Shown here: piece by piece, positions 35,615-47,828 of the stretch
Numbering within the stretch: position 1 is the first letter of the stretch
How the letters are laid out: every line of letters starts with the position of its first letter
Origin: Cheiracanthium punctorium
Lineage: Eukaryota > Arthropoda > Arachnida > Araneae > Cheiracanthiidae
DNA: 64,000 nucleotides
Direction: 5' to 3'
Assembly: GCA_038373885.1 (NCBI GenBank)
Contig: JAWZYV010012239.1
Location: 1-64,000, forward strand
Program-made: the position numbers and the translations under genes
Notes under the pieces: generated by a model
Database searches by the model: none
Seen by the model: only the letters and a program-made list of their open reading frames with translations
Told to the model about the DNA's origin: nothing

Positions 35615-38600
35615 CTATAATATAAAGAAAGAAGAATATAAGTTTATTTAACTGCAAAGAAAACTTATTTCCTGAAAATAAACAGACAATGTTATCATAT
35701 TCTCTAAATGAGCATTAATTTATTGTTATTAATAATATTTCTATCATGGCAATCAAAATACTTGAGAAATATATGGTAATATGCTAATGATATATTACAT
35801 TCTAGCAACTATAAAACAATAAAGTATCGCAACCTGATTTGTTCAGTATTGAATGCTTTCTATTTCAAATTTTCAATGGAATACTGCTATTAGTACTATA
35901 AAGTATACATAAAAGAAATATTACTGCAAGAAAACGAAAGGTAAGTTGTCTCACTCTTCACATATTTAAAAAATAACTCTATTAGTAAAAAAATATTTAA
36001 ATGTAATTTGTAGCTTAAAAATTAGCCATATGTTATTTTATATTTACGCTAACATGGAAAAACAAGGAATATTTTTTCATTTTGAAAATCGCCGTCTTTT
36101 ATTAAAGTTCTTTGCAAACAAACTTGTACTGATCTCTACACCACCCTGTTGCACCAACAGGAGGTGGTAGTGAAAGATTTACCACTATCATCATTTATAT
36201 GATAGACACAAATATCTTTGTTCTTTTCCATGCCGTTTAATTTATGAGGAACTGTTTTTTTTGTCTTTTTTTTAAGCAGCAGCCGAATTAAAGTGCAGTC
36301 ACACCGTGACAACCTGCTCATGCAACTTGTGACAACCAACCACCATTGCACATATTTGCTTACATTCATTATATTGGCCAAACAAACACTGCATTTGTTT
36401 CTATACAAAACAAAAAAATTCTCAGAAAACAGCAAACTAATAAACGTTACAAAAGTATTCGTTCCTAATGTAAAAGCTTCAAATATTAGCCAAAAATTCT
36501 TAAAATGAAAATGGACATTTTTACACATAAATGCCAATTTAAAATATCGCCTACCTTTGAAATCGCAGCTTCGTTGTTCTGATTCTATGATAAAGATTTC
36601 GGTCCTGTTGAATGGATACTGTCTACGCCAGATAATATTTATTAATGTAGCTTGCTAAAAAGTACGTGTGACAACCTACCGCTAATTCCCTACTCAATTA
36701 TATCCTCATAGTTAAAAGATTATTTCCTGCTCAAGTAACTTAGTCCAATAACATACTTTTGCTTAAAAAGACGAAGACAGATTATTGGGTCATCTCGATT
36801 GAATTAATACTGGTCATCTCGAAATAAAAGGTCACTATATACAGTATTGGCCAATTTATTTCACTCGCTGTGAAAGAACGAATAGCATACAAAAGTTGCT
36901 GTAGCCACATTTCTGTAGTAGAAAAGGAGGAAAAAGCAAGCAATCTTTGAATAAACACAATGACAGTGAAAAAATAATTTTGTTTCATTCGACATAAAAA
37001 ATATTATAGCAACCACAGTCCAAATAAGTTTAATCAAAACCCTGTTAAAAAGTAAAAAAGCATGATTTTAGTTGAAATGAGTCCAATGATTTGGCTACCC
37101 ATTATTTACAGATGTTTTCAAAAGTTGAAAAGGTGTTCCTTTAATGTTAATTTACAACAATTACAACAAAAAATACATTTAAATTAAAAAAAATATATTT
37201 GAAAGGAATTTTATTTGCTATTGTAAATATCTATTCTTAATATACTTTCTATTTTTTTTTCTTATTAAGATATGAGAAGCTGTATTATAAATCGTTACTC
37301 TCCACTTTGTTTACAGCATTAAAAGAGTGATTAAAAACCTGTTGAGTAATTTTCAGTAGGTACGTATAAATAACACTATAATTCTCTCTTAGTAAACTTT
37401 ATAAAACAAAATGGACGTAGGTTTGAGATTTCAAGGGCAGAATCAAGCTATTAAATAGTACTGGAAGATTAAGTAGGTTGTTGCAGTTCACAGACAAATG
37501 AGTGGTCAGTATGGGACTGTTCCACCTTCAAGGTTAACAAACACACGCCTCAAAATTCATGGAATAGTGTGGCCACCATTTTAAACATTTACTTTGACTA
37601 ATGATCAGTAAAACATTCAATGACAAATTGAAACATTCAACCCCGACCAGAAATTACACTTAATTTTCAAATAGAGCAATGTTCTTACTTTTCCCAAGAA
37701 TTTCACCTTGTGGGTTGTATCCCAATTTAAAGTGTGAAAAGGCTTTTTTTTCTGACGCACCTAGTACATTTAATATTATACCTTAAATTTAATGAGTTTA
37801 TTTAAATATTAAATAACAATCATAACTGAACTCAGAAAATAAATATAAACAGAAGGAGTTCGGAATGTGCACGCATAAACATGCATATATATTTTAGAAC
37901 ACGCACAAACGTAAATGCAAAAACATTTCTTAAAAATTTTACTCCTTAAACATCCTGTTGAATGTTAGAAAGAAAGAAATGTTCTAGATACATAATAAGT
38001 TCAGAAAGTGGCGAAAGCAAGGTAGAGATAGGGTAATGGGTTACTCTGTCCTTCAACACATATTTAATCTGTTTACTTCCCTTGTTTAGAAACGCAAGAC
38101 CAAGATTTAATTTGTGTCTAAAATTTATTTCACTACATTAGTTTTTTTGGTAGCACTCAGGAGCACCAACTTAAGCGTTGTACACTTGCATGTACAACAC
38201 TTCTACCTACACAGGAATCTTCGCTATTGCGTCTCCACAACAATGACAAAATAAGGTTAAACGTGGAATAACGATTAAAAATGGATAAAAATGAAGGATG
38301 GCCTTTGCCACTGAAAATAAAACATATGTGTTGAGACTCCTGAAATTTTTACTTTATAAAAAAAGATTTTTTATGATATAAGCAACTCTAGTTAGAGAAT
38401 ATACGTTTTAAATACAACGTTCAAGCTTTAAGGTATCCGCCAACGTTCAAGACAATTTTTTTGCTTTAAGTTACAATTTAGATTTTTAAAAATAATTTTC
38501 AGGTAAATTGTATAAAACAAATTTGCCCAGAAAATTATTTGAAATTGTCATACATTTTGATAAATTGGGATTTTTATGGTAAATTTTCGCTAAAATGTAT

Positions 38601-38933
38601 CAAAGCGGCTATTCATTCAGAACACTGAACACCTGGTTGTTCTGAATGAATCTTAATCTTTTTAACAGTGAGGTATTCGAATGATTTTGATGCCGAAATT
38701 CGTTGTTTTCATTGTAGGCGGATACCTTAAAAGTAGAAAAGCAATTAACTATCTGCGAGTGACTCATAAAAGTACGTGTATACTTCAAAAAAATATCTTT
38801 TTAATAGTGCTCTCAAAAAAGTCACGTTTTTCCAAGATAATTAATCATATATGAATTACTAAAGATGGATGTTAAATGCAAAGCATTTTAAATTATTCTA
38901 TAAAGTATTTAATAACATGTAAAAAAAGAATAC
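35615..38933. other. Intron within cassette 2 Ig2
   Basis: At 3.3 kb this is the longest Ig2-splitting intron. It contains a TTAA-flanked MITE at 38428-38730. A less AT-rich stretch at 36120-36340 may be a repeat, but I could not classify it. Confidence 0.5.
38428..38730. mobile_element. TTAA-flanked MITE (GGTATCCGCC ends)
   Basis: The left end is TTAAGGTATCCGCC and the right end GGCGGATACCTTAA, perfect inverted ends with TTAA target sites 303 bp apart. Near the centre, TTCATTCAGAAC and GTTCTGAATGAA (38611-38651) form a hairpin. TTAA duplication suggests mobilisation by a piggyBac-type transposase. It is non-coding. Confidence 0.8.
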
Positions 38934-39053
38934 CTCTCACTTTCTTCCATGCTATTACAGGAGCAGGGTAACCACCAGCTAAACAGTTAAGTAAAATCGT
39001 AGTTCCTTGTAGGCCTTCAATACTTTGAGGTTCTATGATCCATTTTGGTGGGG
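38934..39053 (-). CDS. sDscam-beta: Cassette 2 Ig2, first half
   Basis: This exon encodes the N-terminal half of Ig2: APPKWIIEPQSIEGLQGTTI, LLNCLAGGYPAPVIAWKKVR, with the P-P-x-W start, the first cysteine and the core Trp. It has 40 codons, acceptor TTTACAG and donor AGAG/GTATTC, both phase 1. The split position, a few residues after the core Trp, is the same in cassettes 3 to 6. Confidence 0.95.
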
Positions 39054-39329
39054 CTGTAAAATAAATCATAACAGTTATATTAAACAAACTAACGTGTAGT
39101 GGCATCTGCGTATAATTACAATGGATTTTATAGGCATTCTATACAACTAATCCTCAATTCACATTTAAAATACTCTTTATATTTATAATATATATAATAA
39201 AAGATCTATATCTACAGCTACTCTTGCCTGTTTTAGATACGATTTTGTGTTCATTGAATATATGGACTACGAAACTGCTGTAGAATGATTCCATGATTCG
39301 TAAGTTCGTAAGTTTAGCCATTTTACTAT

Positions 39330-39378
<49 letters not shown>

Positions 39379-40025
39379 AAAAACTGTTGACCGATTATTA
39401 AAAAACATATTGTTTGATATGTAACATGCATAATTGATACGTAAACATGCACAAAATAATTACAGTGATATCCATTGTGTTGATAAATGGCATCATCATT
39501 ATAAAAAAAGAATCATCATTATAAAAAAAAAGAACAAATTTAAAAAGTAGCTTTTTGAAAATTAACGATAAGAATTTTTTCTTAACGGAGTCTTATTTCG
39601 GACCCTATTTTTAACTTTTTTTTTCAATTTACACTGCGCACTTGTCTCTAATAGATAAAGATTCAAAGCCCGTTACCACTTTTATAGTACACCCGGTATA
39701 TATTATATGAGTAAAAGTTTCATATATATATATTTCAATAAAAATTTATGCATCGCTATTATAAAGACAAAGCGTTGATAAAACTAAATCAACAGATAAA
39801 ATTAGACACTTAGTATTACACAATTTTAATGGCTGAAAGCTGTTGAATTTACTCTAAATTTTAATTTCCGTAAATTCATAATATTTACTTTGTAATAAAA
39901 AGGGCTTTAACAGTTTTCCATAAATCAGGAATATTTCTCTAAAAACGCAAGATTGAAGTCTCGTTAAATGAATCAAATATCTTAACTAAAAAGTTGTGAT
40001 AAGAATAAAATGTTCACCTACTTAC
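39054..40025. other. Intron between cassette 2 Ig1 and Ig2
   Basis: This is 1 kb of AT-rich intron with a composite microsatellite, about 25 bp of AT repeat followed by GTAT repeats (39331-39376). No gene. Confidence 0.7.
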
Positions 40026-40310
40026 CGTCAACTACAAGGAGAGTACTGTAACTATCTTTTCCATACGCGTTATGAACTTGGCAAGTGATGTTCCCACTAT
40101 TATGACCTGTGAGTTTTTTAACAGTAAGAAAAGATACTTCTCTCATGTTACTGATTTCGTATTCCGAGCTATTTTTTATTTGTTTTTCGTCTTTATACCA
40201 ACTAAAATGCAATGGTGTGTCACCTTCATTTACTACACATCCGATTTTAGCTTGACTGCCTTCAGCTAAATGTTTCGAAAAACTGAATGGTTGTATCTTT
40301 GGAGATTCAC
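40026..40310 (-). CDS. sDscam-beta: Cassette 2 Ig1 exon
   Basis: This exon encodes the N-terminal variable Ig domain: GESPKIQPFSFSKHLAEGSQ, AKIGCVVNEGDTPLHFSWYK, then EVSFLTVKKLTGHNSGNITC and QVHNAYGKDSYSTLLVVDG. Both cysteines and the Trp are present; the usual Tyr two residues before the second cysteine is Ile (GNITC). It has 95 codons, acceptor TGTTTTAG and donor GACG/GTAAGT, phase 1 on both sides. The predicted glycosylation motifs NSS and NIT lie in it. Confidence 0.95.
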
Positions 40311-42453
40311 CTAAAACAAAAGAATATGATCATAAGAACTGTTCATGTGATTTTCAGTTTTCATTAATTTTAATATCATATAATAGTAGTAACAACTGGC
40401 AAAATCTGGTTTAGATTACAATTGACTTATGCATGACACTTGAATGGTTTTACAAAATCTTTAATTACTAACAGTTAAATTACTGTTCATAAGTTTTCTT
40501 TCTTTTTACAAAATAATATTAATACAATTTTAAATCTTATCCCTAGACCATTGTATAACTATTCATTAAAATTACATGTACACATTAGTATCAAAATTCT
40601 TTCTGACAATTGTGATAACTAAATAATTGTTAATACAAACAATTGAAAAACTTAAATAATACAAAATATTGAAAGACTTAGTAGCATTGTATTATTTTAA
40701 AAGTTTTTTTACTTAAATTTTGGCCCCACAATACATTTAAAATAAATATAAACTTAAAAACCAGATACAAATGTATATAACTAAAAATCATTATTTCCAG
40801 ATTATAATACTAAATATAAATCGCTCTAAATAACAGCTTTCAACTGATTTGCATGGAATTTGCATGATGAAATTAAGTATGTGCACTCCAAGTAAATATA
40901 TGTATTTAAGGTATTTTTATGGCAAAAGCAAATACTCATAGAATAATGAATTGTTATGAGACGCTTTATATTTTTAAACAGAATAAGTTAACCACTAATA
41001 AAAGTAAAACTACTGTTGGTTAAAAAACACATTTTAACATGAGAAACCCTTGTGTTTAGAGTAAATGTGCCCTTTTACAGTCAAATGTCTCACTTATTTA
41101 AGTAAAAATTGAAATTGCTAAGCAATTGTGAAAAGCATATGAATTTAAGGCTATTTATTTTACCATATTGGGTTATTCTAATCGTTTATCCATCTTACAG
41201 TAAAGAATGATCCTTTATCCGTAATTTTATTGAAAATTCTATAAATCGTCAATTTACATAATATAAACTAGTAAAAAACTGTTGAAAACTCATGAATCAA
41301 ATTATTTGTTGATATTTGAATAAAAGAAATTCTTATGAACATAGAAATTTAAATTTAGAAACTGTTATTGAACCTATTTTAGCAATAAAGCACTTAAAAA
41401 GCATCCAGAATTAAATCTAACAACAAAACCATACGAATTTTGCTAATTTCCTATAAATAAAATAAAAATGGTTCAATTTTTCTTTTACTATGTCTACACT
41501 TTTCAGAAATTACTATTATACTATTACTACTATAATCTACTTAATATTATCACATATTTTAACCTTACTAACATATAAAAAGGCTGTCAAGAGAGAATAA
41601 CAATATCGTAAAAGATAACATAATAGGAAATCTCATTTACAGAGTCATTTACAATACTAACAAATATTTATGTTTAAAAGATAATTTTAAACTTTCTATA
41701 TTCATATGATATAAGCATGCAGCTTGCATAACACACACACGCACAGATATATATTTTTTTATTCACTTATACTCAAAAATAAAATAAAAATCACTATTAG
41801 AAAAAAACAATTTGAAGAAAAAAACTGAAGTTTTATTTCAGCATTAAGATCAAATTTCTAAATGTGTGTTTCATAAAATGTAATCTGGATAAATATTTTT
41901 CATAATTTTTGTGCAAATTCTTTTATTATAATTAAAGTTTTACACAAAATAGATTATCTTAACTTCCGTAATTACTTTTACTTTTTACTACTTTTAAAAG
42001 TTAACGTGATTGAACACTTGCATAAATATTCTATTTATATTAAAGGAATTTAATTTTAATCTAAAAAAATTTCAATTAAATTATTATATTCATAAAACCT
42101 GCAGCTGTAGGTACTAGAAAATATATAAAAAACTTTCCAGTAATGACAATTGTAATTATCTTTCTAAGATTAATATTTCACAAATCATATTAAAGTTCAT
42201 CTTAAAATTTACCTTAAAAAGGAGTAACAATGAAACAGTACATGTTTTCTTTAAAGAGCTATGTGGATTTAGATTTTCAAAATCATGGCCATTTTGCATG
42301 GCTCACCTTACACAAAATATTCTCTTAAAAGTAACATGTTCACAGAGTGATTTAAATTTAAATGCGTGCGTTTATTATGCAAATAACTAGCATACTTTTA
42401 ATATTTTTAAAATATGCTTTGCAAGTGTTAGAAAATACATAAATTGTACGTAC
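40311..42453. other. Intron between cassette 2 signal exon and Ig1
   Basis: This is 2.1 kb of AT-rich sequence without recognisable features. Confidence 0.65.
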
Positions 42454-42526
42454 CTTTAGAACAAAAAACGGAGAAGAATATATGAGCTGCGAAGATTATT
42501 CCAATGGTTTCAAGATGTTTTCTCAT
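42454..42526 (-). CDS. sDscam-beta: Cassette 2 start/signal-peptide exon
   Basis: The ATG at 42526 (AATATGAGA) opens 24 codons, MRKHLETIGIIFAAHIFFSV then FCSK. This is a positively charged N-terminus followed by a hydrophobic core, as in secretory signal peptides. The donor AAAG/GTACGT is phase 1. The exon is the same length as the shortest reading of the cassette 3 start exon. It lies 188 bp downstream of the conserved promoter element. Confidence 0.9.
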
Positions 42527-42713
42527 ATTGTCTTTGCTTCAGTTCACGGACGCGAGTAATACGAGGCTTTGAAGTAACAAGGAAAGTTTAAACCATGTTT
42601 AACAATGAAACTGCGGATACTTAAAGAGTAAATACTACACGCACATGAAATCAGTGTGAAATACAGCGTCATTTAACGAAATCAAGAAAATATAAGAAAT
42701 ACAATAAGGAAAC

Positions 42714-42724
42714 TAGCGCCACAT
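42714..42724 (-). promoter_or_regulatory. Conserved cassette promoter element, cassette 2
   Basis: The minus strand reads TCAATATGTGGCGCTAGTTT. The 11-mer ATGTGGCGCTA is identical in cassettes 2, 3, 4 and 5. It lies 188 bp upstream of the ATG and only about 196 bp from the last exon of cassette 3, so the promoter is confined to a short gap. The core resembles the CTCF-type consensus (G/T-GGCGCTA). Confidence 0.7.
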
Positions 42725-42919
42725 ATTGACGAAAAAGCATACTAACCGAAAATAATATTTTTTACAATTTAAGCAACTTTTTTTTTTCTTTTTTCAGTCA
42801 ATGACTAATTATGCAACTAAAATATCAGGTTTTTATGCTACAAAAAAGTTTTTGTAAAACCAAACATTCGGACAATTTTTCAGGAGGTTTTCTATGTTTT
42901 CTTCTTTTATTTATCTTAC

Positions 42920-43063
42920 CCTGAACATATATTTTGGCAGATTTCCGTAAAATATCACCTATTCCATTTTCAACCTCGCACTCATAAGTGCCGGCATTTT
43001 CAATAGTTACGTGATGAAATGTCAAATTTCCATCTTTAGAATTTTCTAAAACTTTTTCTGCAC
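42920..43063 (-). CDS. sDscam-beta: Cassette 3 Ig2, second half
   Basis: SAEKVLENSKDGNLTFHH is followed by VTIENAGTYECEVENGIG, with the second cysteine in A-G-T-Y-E-C, and DILRKSAKIYVQG at the end. It has 48 codons, acceptor CTTTTTAG and donor CAGG/GTAAGA, phase 1. It completes the domain begun at 44907-45026. Confidence 0.95.
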
Positions 43064-44906
43064 CTAAAAAGGAAAAAAATCATTAATGAGAGATGAAAGT
43101 AATTTTTTAAATTGAAAACTTTCACATGTTTACAAAATTATCAGTTTAATTTTCCTTTACCTAAAGTTAGCAGAAAACGATATCACCATTTATCTAGTCA
43201 TCGATTTTGTCTTTCAGAAATTTATACATATATATTAATATGAATAGCTCATGTTTATACAGAAGACGAATTTATGTACCAACAATTCTTAAATGCCCAT
43301 TATTACATGAAACTATTAAAAATTTACCTTCATCTCCATTTAGAATAAGGTTAGGAATTCATACATTTTTTAGCTGTCCTAAATAAATTAGGCCTACTTA
43401 TGGCAATGAAAGTAATTACAAGAATTAAGCAAAAGAGCATATGTATTTTTTTTAATTAAATTTTCTGAAATTTTTGAGTAAAATTATTCATAAAAAGTGA
43501 TGATCGAAATATGACTTAAGTCTTATATAAACACAAATACAAATACACACTATGAACGCATGCAGTTTTGTTTTAACTATAAAAACTATTTTTTAAAGTA
43601 ATTTTAAAAATTCTAACCCAACAAGGTTCTCTTGTAGGTAATTTTTATGACAGATATAGTTGCATTGTTTGGTAGCTTTATATTTTAATCTCCTAAGGTC
43701 TATAAATACCTTATTTAAGCATAAACGAATGTATATATGTTCATTTCATAATTCTTTACGTGTTTTCGGCTCTCTTAAAATATTTTTTTAAATTTGTTCT
43801 TTTTTTACTTTCCCACTAACTTGACAATGCACTATGAAATTGTCAAATATATTTAAAACTGTGGTTTAATTTTTTTTATCTTTCATAATTTAGTTTCCCA
43901 TCCAGATGCGAACAATATTCAAAATTGGTTTATTATTACAATATCAGCTATGGATTCTTCTGCTACTTTTATAGGAAAATATTTTGCAAAATAAAAATCA
44001 GTATAGTGCTACTTTTGGAGAAAATAATATGAATATATTAGTGAATATATAAATGTAAAATAAATAAAAAGTCGATTATTTTAGTTAAAATTAAGTCTCC
44101 GAACCTCACAATATAAGCTTATTAACATTACTTAAGTGACCATGAAAGATGACATGATTACTAAACAGTTTAGTAATTGCTAGTTTTTGGTAGTTTTCTG
44201 CAATATTATGCTGAAGAACTAAGCACAAAGTACCGCATAACTAACGCAGTTTTTATTCAGTCTACTTAATTTCTATAAAATATTTAATCCATGTATATAA
44301 ACAAAAACATGATTTCGAATCACTAATCTACTGTCATCATCACAGCACTAGTGTTTAAAAATATTTCGTTTGTTTTGTTTGTATTAAATTGGTTGCTTTC
44401 TGTTAAGGAAAACATACACGAGAGATATCTATTTATGGAAAAGAGCCTAGGGTAAAGAACTTTTTAATGGGTTCTACTTCGCCTTCACGGGACATCTGGA
44501 GGAAACCACTCAAAACTCTAAACTGTTAGATCGACAGCAGCGTGGTAGGCCAGAACTCTGAACCTTCACATTACAACCATCTACCATCTTCAGTGCGTTT
44601 TCCACTCGGCCATGAAGGGGTCCCGTAGTAAATTGGTTTACTATTGCACATTCAGTATTATGTATAAAATTAAATATTAAGGCATTTAATTTAAGCATTT
44701 TGAGAAAATAAATTTTATACCGCTATGAAGCTAAACTCTAAAACAATATATGTACCCAAGTATAATCATATTAAAAGAGAATACGCTTTGAATCATTTTC
44801 AATGATTAAAAATCATTGACTTATCTTTGACATGGAATAAATTTTTATAAGCCTAGTGTATAACAAAAGAAAATAGTACGCATTATTAAGTAGTTAAATA
44901 TTTTAC
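43064..44906. other. Intron within cassette 3 Ig2
   Basis: This is 1.8 kb of AT-rich sequence apart from a tRNA-derived repeat (44465-44625). Confidence 0.6.
44465..44625 (-). repeat. tRNA-derived SINE-like repeat, second type
   Basis: On the minus strand, CATGGCCGAGTGGAAAACGC resembles the A-box region of Leu/Ser tRNAs and, about 50 bp on, GAAGGTTCAGAGTTCTGGCC resembles a B box. A body without tRNA similarity follows. The block is less AT-rich than its surroundings. It lacks the fold of a complete tRNA. Confidence 0.5.
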
Positions 44907-45026
44907 TTTCACTTCTTCGCCAGACGTATTTTGGTGGTGGCAATCCTTCAGCATGGCATAGTAAAGTAACTTTTTCGCCTGCCATTACTTCAATATCAGA
45001 TGGTTCAATAATCCATCGAGGTGGAG
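44907..45026 (-). CDS. sDscam-beta: Cassette 3 Ig2, first half
   Basis: APPRWIIEPSDIEVMAGEKV, then TLLCHAEGLPPPKYVWRRSE, with the first cysteine and core Trp. It has 40 codons, acceptor TTATTCTAG and donor GAAA/GTAAAA, phase 1. The donor lacks the usual G before GT and looks weaker than its counterparts. Confidence 0.92.
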
Positions 45027-45090
45027 CTAGAATAAATTTTACAGATCATCTTAGTTGTTTGTTTAATAGCACACAAGGTATTTCTTATAG

Positions 45091-45240
45091 CGAGCGTTTC
45101 AAACTGTTTGATCAGTGGGGCACTTTCTAAACTATTGATCTTACTTCCAATTAAAAAATTTACATAACGTAGTTATGTTTTAGGTCAACATTTTTATAAC
45201 GGTCCATACGTTCAAGAAAACAAACAGTTTGAAACACTCG
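45091..45240. repeat. 150-bp block with 20-bp inverted ends
   Basis: CGAGCGTTTCAAACTGTTTG at 45091-45110 is mirrored by CAAACAGTTTGAAACACTCG at 45221-45240, with one mismatch. No clear target duplication flanks it. It could be a small MITE or an RNA stem in the Ig1-Ig2 intron of cassette 3. Confidence 0.75.
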
Positions 45241-46182
45241 TTCTACATATACATTACTCTAATTTTTTTCAATAATATCTGTTTAACCATGTCTAATTTT
45301 TTTTACTTTTATAATTTAGGTCAATTAAATAATTACCATTAAGAACTATGAAAATATTCACGGCATAAAATAATTCCGAAACCAAAAGAAAATTTTAAAA
45401 TTAAAAGATTAGACATAGTTTTCTAAAAATTTGTTTTCTGTGTATTTGGTGAACTTTCTATACTAACAATGTACGAGGATGCTTTCGTGGAATCCATACA
45501 GGAAGAAACCAGTCCATATTTATGTTACGTCGGAAAGTATTATCGAAGCTTTAATTACAAATAAAGTTGCTTTTTGGAAATTTTTAAATGTGTCCTCACT
45601 GGCTCATATAAGCAATGGACGAATGTTACACACAAAAAAATAAATCCAGAAAAGTCGTCATTAATGTAAAAAAAAAATATTTCTTTCAATAATAAAACGT
45701 TTTTACATGTTATCAAATCTCACAAAAAAAACTTTGTTTAAAATTCTTTGGAAAGTTTCGGAAAGATAGTATATTAGAGGGAAACAGTGCACGCATATAA
45801 TAATTAATCATGTTTTTGATAAAGAGTGCTTTTGATTTAATTTGATTAAATTCTCAACTGATATATAATATATTAATAGGTTGTTTTTAAAACCTAGAGT
45901 AAAGAAAGTATGCAGTATCCTATTGGCTGTGAAATTAATAATTAATACATCAAATCTCCTTTAAACATTTCTCACACAATACGCGTGTTAAAAATACTAA
46001 AGAGCAAAACTGATAAAAAATATGGGTTGTATATACAAAATGAGATCTAAATATGGATGAATAAAATATAAAAATGTAATTTAAAGTACATCTGAATGCT
46101 ATCTGTGATAAACATATATAATGCATTTTAAACTGGTTATAATATTTTTTTTAATTTAAGGTATTCGTACTTTTTAACTTAC

Positions 46183-46464
46183 CATCGACATTTAGCCTCG
46201 CCGAATATTTATCCTTCCCATGGCTGTTTGAGACAAAACAAGTATAATTCCCTGAATCTAGTGAAGTAACAGGCTCGATTGTTAGAATGGACATGTCATC
46301 CATTGATTTGATTTTAATGTTATTCATTTCAAGAAGTTTTTTATTGCCTTTATACCATTCAAAAGTCAGTGGTTGCGATCCTTGTTTCAGACTGCACACA
46401 AGAGTAGTTTTTTCATTTATTTGAACCATCGCAGGAAAATAAAAAGGTTGCACTTTTGGAGCAT
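46183..46464 (-). CDS. sDscam-beta: Cassette 3 Ig1 exon
   Basis: DAPKVQPFYFPAMVQINEKT, TLVCSLKQGSQPLTFEWYKG, then DDMSILTIEPVTSLDSGNYT and CFVSNSHGKDKYSARLNVDG. Both cysteines and the Trp of the Ig fold are present. It has 94 codons, acceptor CATTTTAG and donor GATG/GTAAGT, phase 1 on both sides. The P-x-V-Q-P-F start and W-Y-K-G core align with the other cassettes' Ig1. Confidence 0.95.
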
Positions 46465-47590
46465 CTAAAATGTATAACAAATATAAATACATTTTAAGCA
46501 TACGTACGTATGTTACACATATAGTACTTAATTTTGTGCAAAGATTTTTATAGACATATAATCATTTCAGTTATATTTTTATAATTTGAATTTAAATTTC
46601 CGTGTTTACATCTCTTTCCACAAATTTATTTTCATTTTACACACATAAAATTTAATTTTCAAATACACTTTAACCTATGTGAAATAAAAACTGCAATTTA
46701 TGAATAGAAAATTTAAATATGTATATTAAAATTTTTAAATACATATTTAAATGTATATTTAAACCTAGAAAGATTCTTCACTTACTTTACTCAATATAAA
46801 TGTGTGTTTAGTAATTTTATGAAGTTTTTTTTCTTTATAATATATTTAAAGTTTCATTAGTTCATTACTTATCCCCACTATTATTTTGAATATTCCTCAT
46901 TATTTAGAATACTTTCAAAACCTGATCTGAAAAATTCTGGAGCATTTTTCAGATCAGGTTTCAGAAAGAACACTTTATAATTCAGATATATTCAGATCAG
47001 ATCAGAAAGGAACACTTTATAATTCTTTCACTAATAGTTTATTTTATTTTTTTTTATGAATACACAAAATAATTACTGTGCATTGTACTTTTTATAAACA
47101 TATAAAATGTTATTTGCCATGGCAGTTGTTTTCTTTTTAACTAAGACGCAACATAACTTGCATTACACTAAGTTTCATTATAAAAGTTAATCATATGTGC
47201 ACAAATATTCAAAAATTTCTATTAAATTGGCACAAATTGCACAAAAGCATTAATAGATATAGTACTAGTGCTGAAACTATAATAGATGAAATATAGTTTT
47301 CTGGAGTTTAACATATTAATTTATAAATTTATTAAATAGGTAAGCAAATGTTACAACACAATCAAATACATGGTACTCTATGAGCAAGTATAATATAACT
47401 GTTCAAAATTCGTATTAAATCGGTACAAATTATAAAGCATCAATTTTCATTGTACTGGCATTGTGATTATAATAGATAAAATGTAACTCTCACAAGTTTA
47501 ATATATTTAGTAAAATCTTATAAACATAAGAGTACGTAAATTAAAAATATATTTTAAAATATGTGTATTAAATAGATAAAAGGTACTTAC
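46465..47590. other. Intron between cassette 3 signal exon and Ig1
   Basis: This is 1.1 kb of AT-rich sequence. A short duplication (TTCAGATCAG with GAACACTTTATAATTC) occurs at 46950-47025. Nothing else. Confidence 0.65.
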
Positions 47591-47663
47591 CAAATGCCTT
47601 AATAATCTGAAGTAATCCCAAACAAACTGACATTCGAATCAAACTTTTAACAGGTGTATCCAT
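47591..47663 (-). CDS. sDscam-beta: Cassette 3 start/signal-peptide exon
   Basis: The start chosen at 47663 gives MDTPVKSLIRMSVCLGLLQI then IKAF, 24 codons, with a short hydrophobic signal-like core and a phase-1 donor TTTG/GTAAGT. This length equals that of cassette 2. Two further in-frame ATGs lie upstream (47696 and 47702) with no stop between, which would add up to 13 residues (MAMKISYFLCETK). I cannot decide which one initiates. The conserved promoter element lies 155 bp upstream of 47663. Confidence 0.85.
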
Positions 47664-47817
47664 TTTCGTTTCACATAAAAAATATGAAATCTTCATGGCC
47701 ATATTTTTATTACATAGAAATCAGAGCAACATAGTTTGTGGTAGAATAAAGGCATTATAAACATACGAAAAATGAAAGCGTCTGCGAACATTTATTCATG
47801 TCCACAGAACAGAAAAG

Positions 47818-47828
47818 TAGCGCCACAT
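47818..47828 (-). promoter_or_regulatory. Conserved cassette promoter element, cassette 3
   Basis: The minus strand reads CCGGAATGTGGCGCTACTTT. It has the same 11-mer as cassettes 2, 4 and 5, 155 bp from the preferred ATG. No TATA box is obvious downstream. Confidence 0.7.

Noticed and set aside
36136..36537. 133-codon minus-strand frame inside the cassette 2 Ig2 intron
   Set aside because: It has no recognisable domain, biased composition and no fitting splice sites for the gene. It is probably repeat sequence.
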